Shown: positions 48,349 to 58,400 of the stretch, in pieces | Position numbering within the stretch: the first letter of the stretch is position 1 | How the letters are laid out: each line of letters opens with the position of its first letter | Origin: Theristus sp. LFF4_11 | Taxonomy: Eukaryota; Nematoda; Chromadorea; Monhysterida; Xyalidae | Assembly: GCA_030248135.1 (NCBI GenBank) | Contig: JASANC010004994.1 | Coordinates: 1-64,000 of the forward strand | DNA: 64,000 nucleotides | Direction: 5' to 3' | The notes under the pieces: model-generated | Database searches by the model: none | Told to the model about the DNA's origin: nothing | Seen by the model: only the letters and a program-made list of their open reading frames with translations | Program-made: the position numbers and the translations under genes

Positions 48349-49191
48349 CCTAAGCCTAAGCCTAAGCCTAAGCCTAAGCCTAAGCCTAAGCCTAAGCCTA
48401 AGCCTAAGCCTAAGCCTAAGCCTAAGCCTAAGCCTAAGCCTAAGCCTAAGCCTAAGCCTAAGCCTAAGCCTAAGCCTAAGCCTAAGCCTAAGCCTAAGCC
48501 TAAGCCTAAGCCTAAGCCTAAGCCTAAGCCTAAGCCTAAGCCTAAGCCTAAGCCTAAGCCTAATCCTAAGCCTAAGCCTAAGCCTAAGCCTAATCCTAAG
48601 CCTAAGCCTAAGCCTAAGCCTAAGCCTAAGCCTAAGCCTAAGCCTAAGCCTAAGCCTAAGCCTAAGCCTAAGCCTAAGCCTAAGCCTAAGCCTAAGCCTA
48701 AGCCTAAGCCTAAGCCTAAGCCTAAGCCTAAGCCTAAGCCTAAGCCTAAGCCTAAGCCTAAGCCTAAGCCTAAGCCTAAGCCTAAGCCTAAGCCTAAGCC
48801 TAAGCCTAAGCCTAAGCCTAAGCCTAAGCCTAAGCCTAAGCCTAAGCCTAAGCCTAAGCCTAAGCCTAAGCCTAAGCCTAAGCCTAATCCTAAGCCTAAG
48901 CCTAAGCCTAAGCCTAAGCCTAAGCCTAAGCCTAAGCCTAAGCCTAAGCCTAAGCCTAAGCCTAAGCCTAAGCCTAAGCCTAAGCCTAAGCCTAAGCCTA
49001 AGCCTAAGCCTAAGCCTAAGCCTAAGCCTAAGCCTAAGCCTAAGCCTAAGCCTAAGCCTAGGCCTAAGCCTAAGCCTAAGCCTAAGCCTAAGCCTAAGCC
49101 TAAGTCTAAGCCTAAGCCTAAGCCTAAGCCTAAGCCTAAGCCTAAGCCTAAGCCTAAGCCTAAGCCTAAGCCTAAGCCTAAGCCTAAGCCT
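48349..49191. repeat. Interstitial telomeric array (TTAGGC)n, about 140 units
   Basis: About 843 bp of (CCTAAG)n on the plus strand, that is TTAGGC on the minus strand, the nematode telomere repeat. Only a handful of units vary: CCTAAT at four places, one CCTAGG and one CTTAGA-type (taagtctaag). The array is flanked on both sides by ordinary-looking sequence, so it is internal and not a chromosome end in this assembly. The unit has no stop codon in several frames, which yields long spurious Lys-Pro and Leu-Arg open frames. Confidence 0.95.
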
Positions 49192-50100
49192 CAAAAACTG
49201 AAAACCGTGGACTCGATGAAGGAAATGATTGTGAATGCGTTTCAGCCCTTGGACACTGAATTGTGCCAGAGAGTGATTTTGTCAGTGGCCATAGGGCCCG
49301 ATTTTGCATTGAAGCTTGCGGCTCACTTTTTGAGAAGGATTAGCTTTTTAATTTTTGACAGTTTTTGCTCAATTTGTGACGTTATCGACGAATAAATCCG
49401 ATGTGAGACAAAAAATGCTGTTTTTCATGCAAGAATTCTTTTTTTTAAGTTTTGCTTCCGCACAAAAGCAAAAGTTTCTCGTTTGGGCTAAAAATTGGTG
49501 GAAGTCTAAGTTTGTGCTTCTTAAGTAAGCGACTAAAATTTCAGCTCAAACGGTCAACCGTTGGCGAGTTTGAGCGATTCAAAGTTGTACCCACTATTTT
49601 TGGACCACTCTGTAGAACGAAAAGCAAAGCAAAATTGTTGCAAAAAAAGCAAAAAAGAATTAAAAATCAATTATTCAAATGTCTTTTATTTTACAACAAC
49701 TGCAAGTATACACGTTGAAGGCTGTTGTACAAGCTGTTTTGTGCACCAAAAGAGGGCTTTTGGGAATCTACAAGCGCGGTTTTCATCTATTTCCTCTGTG
49801 TCCACCCGGTACCGGAGATTGTATCATGTTCACGAACATGTATCCTAGTAACGAAAGCTTTTATCATGCGGATGCGCGAGCGAGCGCAGCGAGCGGAGAG
49901 CGCATCACGCATTATATGGCTGAATATTCCCTCGCGCGCTTTTTTCAAATTTGCTCGCTGCCTCCAGCGAGCATACTATAAGCTACAAACCTTTCCTGTG
50001 CACACGAAACGAACACCCAAAGTTGTGCTTGGAGCCGCGAAAAAATTTTTATCGGACAACTTTTCATACGCTGTAGACACGAAAAACCTATTCTGAAATT
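49192..50100. other. Spacer between telomere array and satellites
   Basis: No supported gene. Short open frames have no recognisable motif. Near 49900 a GAGCGAGCGCAGCGAGCGGAG run is low-complexity and partly inverted (gcgagcgag / ctcgctgcctc). Confidence 0.4.
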
Positions 50101-50149
50101 TATGTTACTTATTTTTGTTTCTATTTTTTTTCTGGTATGTAATCATATG

Positions 50150-50365
50150 TGTTCGCCCTTTCAATTTTTACCTGCGACACTTTCACAGTCAAACAAAAAT
50201 GTTTCCTAGGGTAATTTCACCTACCCATTTTTTGGGTAAAAAATGGGCATTTTTCAAAAATCGAAGGGTTTTTAGCTGGTTTCAAGTGTTCGCCCTTTCA
50301 ATTTTTAGCTGGGACACTTTCACAGTTGAACAAAAATGTTTCCTAGGGTAATTTCATCCGTAGAT
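50150..50365. repeat. Tandem repeat, about 138-bp unit, two copies
   Basis: 'ttcgccctttcaattttta' to 'aatgtttcctagggtaattt' occurs from 50151 and again from 50289, with few changes in the first 75 bp. The last part 'agggtaatt' links to the neighbouring 149-bp array. Confidence 0.75.
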
Positions 50366-50459
50366 TTTGAAAATTTAGTTTATTTTTTTGCCCGGGCATT
50401 TTTTGTGTCAAAATTAAGCATTTTTTAAAGTTGGTAGCATTTTGACTGGGTATCAGTTT

Positions 50460-51690
50460 TTAACTCTTACAAATTTTGTCTGAGCTACGAAAAACAGGAG
50501 AAACGTTTAGTCCGTAGGAATTCAATACGCTGATCACGGATTTTCGGTTAGTTTTCTTAGTGAGCAACTCTAGATGATGAATCGTGACGATTTCGGGCGA
50601 ATCGGCCGTGGAAATCGGTGAAATCGGTCCAAGAACGAAAAACAAGAAAAGGGTGTTTTCCAGGGTAATTCAATGCGCTGATCACGAATTTTGGGTTAGT
50701 TTTTTTACGTGAGCAACTCTAGATGCTGAATCATGACGATTTCGGGCGAATCGGCCGTGGAAGTTGGCGAAATCGGTCCAGGAACGAAAAACAAGAAAAG
50801 GGTGTTTTCCAGGGTAATTCAATCCGCTGATCACGAATTTTGGGTTAGTTTTCTTATGTGAGCAACTCTAGATGCTGAATCGTGACGATTTCGGGCGAAT
50901 CGGCCGTGGAAATTGGCGAAATCGGTCCAGGAACGAAAAACAAGAAAAGGGTGTTTTCCAGGGTAATTCAATGCGCTGATCACGAATTTTGGGTTAGTTT
51001 TCTTATGTGAGCAACTCTAGATGCTGAATCGTGACGATTTCGGGCGAATCGGCCGTGGAAGTTGGCGAAATCGGTCCAGGAACGAAAAACAAGAAAAGGT
51101 TGTTTTCCAGGGTAATTCAATGCGCTGATCCCGGATTTTGGGTTAGTTTTTTACGTGAGCAACTCTAGATACTGAATCGTGACGATTTCGGGCGAATCGG
51201 CCGTGGAAGTTGGCGAAATCGGTCCAGAAACAAAAAACAAGAAAAGGGTGTTTCCCAGGGTAATTCAATGCGCTGATCACGGATTTTGGGTTAGTTTTAT
51301 TATGTGAGCAACTCTAGATATTGAATCGTGACGATTTCGGGCGAATCGGCCGTGGAAATTGGCGAAATCGGTCCAGGAACGAAAAACAAGAAAAGGGTGT
51401 TTTCCAGAGTAATTCAATGCGCTGATCACGAATTTTGGGTTAGTTTTCTTACGCGAGGAACTCTAGATGCTGAATCGAGACGATTTCGGGCGAATCGGCC
51501 GTGGAAATTGGCGAAGCGGTCCAGGAACGAAAAACAAGAAAAGGGTGTTTTCCAGGGTAATTCAATGCGCCGATCACGGCTTTTGGGTCAGTTTTCTTAT
51601 GTGAGCAATTCTAGATACTGAATCGTGACTATGTCGGGCGAATCGGCCGTAGAAATAGCATAGGCGAAATCGGCCCAAAAAGCGAAAAAA
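50460..51690. repeat. Satellite-like tandem array, about 149-bp unit, 8 copies
   Basis: Each unit runs 'aacaagaaaagggtgtttt', 'ccagggtaattcaatgcgct', 'gatcacgaattttgggttag', 'gtgagcaactctagatgctg', 'aatcgtgacgatttcgggcg', 'aatcggccgtggaa', 'ttggcgaaatcggtccagga'. The unit anchor aacaag recurs at 50641, 50790 and 50939, a period of 149 bp. The outer copies are more diverged, as expected for a decaying tandem array. It sits between the telomere array and two TIR elements. Confidence 0.9.
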
Positions 51691-51783
51691 TGAAAACCCT
51701 GAGGTATCCGGGGTTTAGAAGAATGTGTGACCAACGAGATGTGAATTTGGTTCGACCTTCGGGACTTATTTAAAAGTCAGAAT

Positions 51784-52598
51784 ATTATCTAAAAATGCGA
51801 GAGACGCATATAAAAGGAGGAATATGGCTTTGAGTAAGCAGTGAGAGACTTGGCTGGACAACTCTTTTCAAGTCTCTGATGTGGTACACACGGATACAAG
51901 TACATAAGAGCCATATTTTTGCGCCGTTTATTCACTATTTCGGTTGCACATGGCAACCCTCGTACTCGTACATTGTAGACAAATGAAACTTTCACATTTG
52001 CGGTATTTCGGGCATTTAGCGAGCGACCACTAAAGCTAAAACAACTGAAATAACAATCAGACTTTAGATCGCTGACACTGGTTTGCCCAGGACAAAGCGT
52101 ATCGCAGAGGCATTGGTTTGCTCAATGTCCCTTTCTGTGGCAAAGGCAATGGCTCACGGGACGGACGGTTTAGCCTACATTCATACTCCCACGCAAATCA
52201 ACAAGAGTTTGGTAAAAAATGGTGAAAATTAACGGAAGACAACACCTTTTCGTCACTGGTGCTGGTGTGTACACAGCGGTGCGTACACTACGTTAGCAAC
52301 GATAATGCTACATGCAACAGTGTTTTGCAATCGCAGTCTCTGATTGTTGTGTTTTTGCACAGAGTTACAGAATTTCGCTGTGACTTCAGACTAAACTGGA
52401 GAGGACAATTATAAAATAATTTTAAAGTTTTTTTCGCTTTTCAGCAAAACAAACGCGGCGCAAAAATATTACTCTTGTGTACTTGTATCCGTGTGTACCA
52501 CATCAGAGACGTGAAAAGAGTTGTCGAGCCAAGTCTCTCACTGCTTACTCAAAGCCATATTCCTCCTTTTATATGCGTCTCTCGCATTTTTAGATAAT
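51784..52598. mobile_element. Long-TIR element (about 140-bp inverted ends)
   Basis: The left arm (51784-51925) starts attatctaaaaatgcgagag and runs through gcatataaaaggaggaatat. The right arm (52457-52598) is its imperfect reverse complement, ending ctctcgcatttttagataat. The 530-bp interior has no recognisable transposase, so this is a non-autonomous or foldback DNA element. The target duplication is unclear. Confidence 0.8.
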
Positions 52599-52935
52599 GA
52601 TAATCTTTGCTGGAAAGCTTAGGTATACTTTGTTGCAAAGCATCTAGATGTTAGCAGCGCAGTGTAAGCTGAGCAATTGTACACAAAACTAGGAATTTCA
52701 TGTTTTTGGCACGTGTGGTTTGATGTGGCTTCCAAGCAAAATGGTTGCAAAAACTATGTATTGTCACATGAAAAAAAAAACTGCGGTTTCACAACTGTTT
52801 CCGGTATGCTAGCTATGCTAGCTTTTAGGTTGCTTTGTGCACAAAGTCGAGTGAAGCTGGCGCCGTTTTATTCTTTAAACGTGACAGCAGCGACTTATGC
52901 GGTTTATTCTCAAATTGCAAATGCTGGCTGCAATG

Positions 52936-53661
52936 TACAGGGTGTTTCAGAAGTAGTGGGGAGGTGTTTGATGTGTTATTTCTCAAGTTGTGTCGAACCA
53001 TATTCAATGGAATTTTAGACAGTTGTTCAAGAAAGTTCAACTTAGATTTTTGCAATATTTCAGAGAAATTCATTCACCTGCACATGAATGACAGAGAAAA
53101 ACACAAAAAAATCAAAAATGGACCAGAAAATACCAGATCACGCGATAGCACCGGAAAACAAAGGACAACACTCAAACCAAACATTCAACAGAACACTTCA
53201 AAATGTGTGTGGCGATAACAGCAAACATCAACAACAACGACAACAGTAACTCAATCAAATTTCTCAAAGTATCCACCATGAGCCTCAATGCATCAGTCAT
53301 GGCCAAAACCGCCTTCTCGCGCGCATTTACGCTGGCATCGATGCGAAGGCCTCGGAGACGAATTGAATTGTTTTAGCTAGACGATGATCGCAGATTGAAA
53401 ACATTTCGCATTCATGCATGCAACGATTCGGCCGCATACAAGCTAAGGTTTCACCCGATTCTAAACAAGAACCTCCAGTTGCGTGCTGAAATGAATGTTT
53501 TTGTGTTTTGCTCTGTCATTCGAGTGTAGGAAAATGAATTTCTTTAAAATTTTGCACAAATATAAGTTGAACTTTCCTGAACAACTGTCAAAAATTTCAT
53601 TGAATATGGTTCAACACAACAACGCGTCAACACCTACCCACTATTTCTGAAACACCCTGTA
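52936..53661. mobile_element. TA-flanked TIR element (CAGGGTGTTTC ends), non-autonomous
   Basis: Ends are TACAGGGTGTTTCAGAA and TTCTGAAACACCCTGTA, with TA at both borders as for Tc1/mariner-type targets. The arms extend for about 145 bp with decay (52938-53080 versus 53517-53659). No transposase motif in the 430-bp centre; a short ORF there is Lys/Asn/Thr-rich by composition only. Confidence 0.8.
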
Positions 53662-54511
53662 GTCCAACGCGCCCGCACCGTTTGGGGTGTGTTGAAAACT
53701 CTGTCGATGTACATGATTCGTTTTTTTGGAAATTTTGAGTAAAAAATAGGCGAAAGCTGAAGAAACGCATGTTTCTCCAACTCCGGTCTCAAGAGCACAG
53801 CAAACACAGCAGCAGCCTCTGTTTTGGTGCCAGCAAAGCCGGACGCAACAAAATGCCACAGTGCAAAACAGTCCGCTGGGCAGTCTATGGGGCCGGCTCA
53901 TTTTTTGTTCTTATCATGTGTTGTTGAAACTGTGTCAATATCGACCGACCGTTTTGGCATCTCCATTTCGCTCAGCTAGACTGACACGAACGCAACGTGT
54001 TTCAGTTTTTGCTGCCGTTGTTTTCGTCCTGCCAGCCGTTGCAAGTATACATATATTTTCGAGTGTTTTGATTGCGATGCATGGTTTATCCGTGTTTGCG
54101 CACTTTTTATACTCAGTTTAGCCCTTTTTAGTCATCACTGGTAGCTGCGTTGTTTTCGGGTTTTCAGTTCCATCCTTGCACAGAGCAACATAAATAATTG
54201 ATGGTTGCTTGCTTGTTTATGCCGCAGCGCCTAGCGACACCAGGATACACAGAAACATTGCGTCGGAGCTTTTGGAATAGCAAATTGAATACGAGTATAC
54301 AAAGCAACACATGTCACTTTCGTCTTTAAAACCCAGTATCGCGCTGTGACAATTGGAAATTTTCAATTCCTTTACGAGTCAATGATTTTCCGAACTGCTG
54401 GTATTTTCTTCTGTAAAACTTGTAGTCCAAGGCGGAGTTTTTGAGCATTTTTTAATCAGCGTTCCCGATCAGCAAACGTTACAGTTCATTCTACGTTTTG
54501 GCTTGCCTTGA

Positions 54512-54757
54512 GGCGCATTCATGTTGCAGTATTTAGTGCCTGCGCAGCTATGTTTTAACATACATTCGTTCGCTGATGTTTGCCCAGACTATAAGATCTG
54601 TCTGTGGTAAAGCAGCTTCGGCAGTTCTGCCTGGTGTCCGTCGCACTGACGAGCCAGGGGGCACCGCGGTATGCGTCTACCTGGCGAAACCGCAAACAGC
54701 GAACTTCTTGTATTGTAGCTGTGTGGTCACTAAATACTGCAACATGAATGCGCCCTT
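54512..54757. mobile_element. MITE family A copy split by an insertion
   Basis: Left half gaggcgcattcatgttgcag...cgcagctatgttttaacata and right half ttgtagctgtgtggtcact...gcaacatgaatgcgccc together match the intact 88-bp copy at 46699-46786. They are separated by about 155 bp, which is copy 2 of the structured repeat. The insertion is in the loop of the foldback. Confidence 0.75.
54564..54706 (+). ncRNA. Structured repeat with hammerhead-like core, copy 2
   Basis: Outer stem gttcgctg...gtttgc pairs with gcaaacagcgaac at the right end. Inside are CAGAC/GTCTG, GGCAG/CTGCC, CGTC/GACG and then CTGACGA (54646-54652), stem GCCAGG/CCTGGC, GAAA (54686-54689). The CTGANGA-stem-GAAA arrangement is the hammerhead core, but no NUH cleavage site correctly placed against the closing stem was found. 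It is inserted in a MITE. Confidence 0.4.
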
Positions 54758-54773
54758 ACTCATGGTTTCTAAA

Positions 54774-54860
54774 GCGGCATTCATGAAGCAATATTTAGTG
54801 ACGCGTGTAGCTGTGTTAAAACCAAACCACGCGCTCACTGAATATTCGGTCAATGATTGA
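54774..54860. mobile_element. Decayed MITE family A copy
   Basis: The left arm gcggcattcatgaagcaata, ttagtgacgcgtgtagctg is intact. The right arm is degraded (cgcgctcactgaatattcgg) and lacks the final CATGAATGC. Confidence 0.5.
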
Positions 54861-54922
54861 CTGAAACCGAAACTGCAAAGTCGCGCGATAACCGACTTTA
54901 ACTTAAAAACCGCAGACAGTGT

Positions 54923-55215
54923 ACAGTATGGCCGAATAAATAAGGCAGTCCTTGTATTTTCCATCAAGGCGGGATCAGTCGCAGACTAGGAGTTGTCTTT
55001 TTCAAAAATGCCAAGATAATTCCCAATCGTGTGTGCAAGTGAAAAATAATGAACAGCAGAGTACGAGGAATCAATTCGTTTAAAAAGACGCGTCAAATTT
55101 GACAGACAAATGGGTTTCTGAACGTCTTTTTTCTTTCATTCAAATTTCGCGCGCTCTTTGCACCCTGAAAAAAGCTGCCATGTTTGCACCAAGAAAAAAG
55201 CTGAAGAAAGCTGAC
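54923..55215. repeat. Dispersed repeat family C, copy 1
   Basis: Starts 'acagtatggccgaataaata' and runs through 'gcagactaggagttgtcttt' to 'ccctgaaaaaagctgccatg'. It lies just upstream of the scramblase gene. Two more copies lie at 55876-56132 and 61316-61572. No ORF and no clear terminal repeats. Confidence 0.8.
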
Positions 55216-55494
55216 ATGTACGTGTTTCTGGAAGACATGCAGAGAGCACGCATGCCCGCGCGCGACAGCACAGTGCAGCCTGGTGCGCATTGTCGCTGAC
55301 CTCCGCTATTGCATTTGGCGGTGCCAGTGCCAGTATCACTCTCGTTCCCAAGATAAGCCATTGCATAGCAGACATTGTATCGCTACTAAAAGTCCTATAT
55401 TTGAAATGTTTCAAGCTTTTCTTTTCACCAGTTGCTCCCTAGAGAAAGATAAACAAAAACTGAAAAAACAAGATTTAAAAAAGTCCAGAACACG

Positions 55495-58400
55495 ATGGCG
55501 CATCCAATCACGATGCAACCGGGTACTGCGGACTCAGAAAAAGACGCCTGGGGTGGCCATTTGCCGGCAGCGTTGGAGGAAATCAGGCATATGGACTACG
55601 TCCGGATCAAACAGGAGCTGGAGCTGTGTGAATGTACGTTTCTAATTTTGACTGCGATTTCGAATCGTCATTTTTGCAACAGCTTTTTGCTCAGCTTACA
55701 CCAAAAACGCGAAGACTGACGTCAGTTTTTTCTGTCAAAATAATCACTCCATCTTGTTCCCTGTTTCAGTGTTCTGCTGCAACTGCTGTGAGCATGAGAA
55801 CAAGTACACGATACTGAACGCGCAGGGTCAGAAAATACTCGAAGCGAAAGAAGGTTTGTGGAGATTTTCAGAGAATGTGCAGTATGGCCGAATAAATAAA
55901 GCAGTCCTTGTATTCTCCATTAGGGCGGGACCAGTCGCAGACTAGGAGTTGTCTTTTTCAAGAATGCCAAGATAATTACCAGCGTGTGTGCAAGGGAGAA
56001 AGTTGAACAGAATAGAACAAAAAATCAATTTAATTAAAAAACACGTCATCTTTGACACACAATTGGGTTTCTTAGCTCAACGTCTTTTTTCATTGAAATT
56101 TCACCCTGAAGAAAGCTGCCATGTACCATGTTTAATCTGCCATTTCAAATATTGAGAAGCTGCTACTAGATTTGCTGCCAAAAAGTTGCTGCAAAACAGC
56201 TCACGTGACACACAGTGTTCGTTTGAGCAGCAACGCCAGCAGCAAGTTTAACGTTTTCCCAACAACATTTGAAATGAATTGCCTTAGTAACCTTTGACCA
56301 AACTCCTTAAAAATTAACTAAACTACATAGTTTGCCAAACAGTTTGTTTTCACTTTTTACTGTGATTTTTCCAGAAAGTTGCTGGTGTTGCCGTTGCTGC
56401 TGTGACTCGAGTCGTCCGTTCGACATGTACATCCGAGACTTGGACGACAACCCGGTGATGCACATTGACCGCCCGCTGCGGTGCCAGACAAACTGCTGTC
56501 CGTGCTGTCTGCAGGTTTCTTGACGAGTTTTTGCTGTTATTTTTTACAACTCTCCAACAACTCGATATAGCGACTTTACGGAAGAAATGAATTCAACGCA
56601 ACAACAGTCAGCCTGATGATACGGAAATCCGCAGCTGGAATCAATAAACTAATCACAGTAATTGATTCTGTCTGGTAGAAGTAATTAATTCAGTCCATCT
56701 AATCTGACATTGTGAAAACGGAGCTGTAATAAATGGCAACTATTTCCAGAAGATCACCGTCTACGCACCGCTCGACAACAAGGTTGGTGCGGTCGGCCAA
56801 AAGTGGGGCTGCACGCGACCGGAGTTTGAGGTTGGTTGGTGTGCTCGCCAGAAACTTGTCTGTGTGGGTTATGTGTGACTGTTGTTTTCCATGAGCGCTT
56901 GCAAAGCGATGCCTGAAGCCTGGCAGAACTTTGCAATGCAGTGGCCGGTCTGTTGATCTGCTCAACGGTGGCCACATTGAACAGTGTAAAGGCCCATTCA
57001 TGCAAGCGCGCGCTGAAGCGCGCTGACGCGCGCTGACCAGCTTCATCATGAATGAAGAAATGAAGCTGCGTCAGCCGCTGCGGCTTTTTAGGTTTTTTGC
57101 CCATTCACGAACGCGCGCGCTGAAGCGCGCTGAAGCGCGCTGACGCGCTTCATCATGAATGATGAAGCGGCCTGAAGTGAAGCTGCGTCAGCCGCTGCGG
57201 CTTTTTAGGTTTTTTGTCCATTCACGAACGCGCGCGCTGAAGCGCGCTGAAGCGCGCTGACCAGCTTCATCATGAATGAAGAAATGAAGCTGCGTCAGCC
57301 GCTGCGGCTTTTGATGTCCGGACCCCAAATGCCGCAGCGGCTTGTCTGAAAAATGAAACGTATTTGCATAATTTCTGCGCTTTCAATTGTGATAGATGCA
57401 GACCAAAAAGGGAATGAATTTAATTGTGGTAAAATTAAATTAATTGAGGAATACAGTAAGTTTTATTGTGCTGCGTTTGTGAAAGAAACCAACAGATAAA
57501 AACGATAAAAACAACTGGGCTAAGACGGGTTTCGAACTTTGGCCTCTGTGCTGACAGGCACAACATGTTACCACTGCACTATAGTAGTTGACAGGTGGGA
57601 AGCTCTCTAGGCGTTTGTTCATTAAATGTCGTTCAGTTTTATCGTTTTGTGCTGTTGTCTGTGTTGTCTCCGTGCGTGCTGTTTAGTACACACTATATAC
57701 CGCTTCGATTCGTTGTTTTTGCCGTTTCAGTGAATGTTTTGATCTTTTGATTTGTGCAACATTCACTAATCATGTGCTGCCGTTGAGGAAACTTTTTTTG
57801 CAATGCTCTACACCGTGGCAAGGCTAAAAAAGGAAAAAGGTTTCACGCCAAACCGCAGTTGAAGAAAACAATTACTTCACATCACGGTGTGGGGTACCGA
57901 TGTGCGCAGCCCTCAAAACCGGTGTGCAGGCCGCAAGAAATTTATGCGGCGGCACTGTTTCGACACGGGTTGAGGGCTGTGCACCACTTTGAGGGCTGTG
58001 CACCATTTTGAGGACTATGCACCATTTGAATGCACAATGAATTTGGCCCTTTTTGCAGTTTGCAAGGCAGCCGGTGTAATGGAGCAAAGCTAGCAAAGCT
58101 TGTTCTTGCGGACTGCACACCGGTTTCAAGGGCTGCGCAAATCAGTTCCCCGCACCGTCGCACGGGTACAGTTCACATAAATTTCACATAAATTTCTTGC
58201 ACTACTTTTCTGCTTTGTTGAGTATTCGTATTCTCACTGTCACACTTATTTTGAGACTAATTACGCTATACAATACTGTTCAGAATCTGTCAGAAAAGTA
58301 CTAAATGATTTAACAAAAAAGTCTTGCAACATTTGTGAAAGATTGTCACTGACAGCAACAATCAGCAATTTTGCACACACAAATTTGATGTCCGGACATC

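Noticed and set aside
48319..49395. Long open frame of Lys-Pro repeats (plus) and Leu-Arg repeats (minus)
   Set aside because: It is the telomeric hexamer read in frame; the unit lacks stop codons. There is no start context or flanking coding sequence.
50460..51690. CRISPR-like regular repeats
   Set aside because: Units are contiguous 149-bp satellites with no unique spacers, in a eukaryotic genome.
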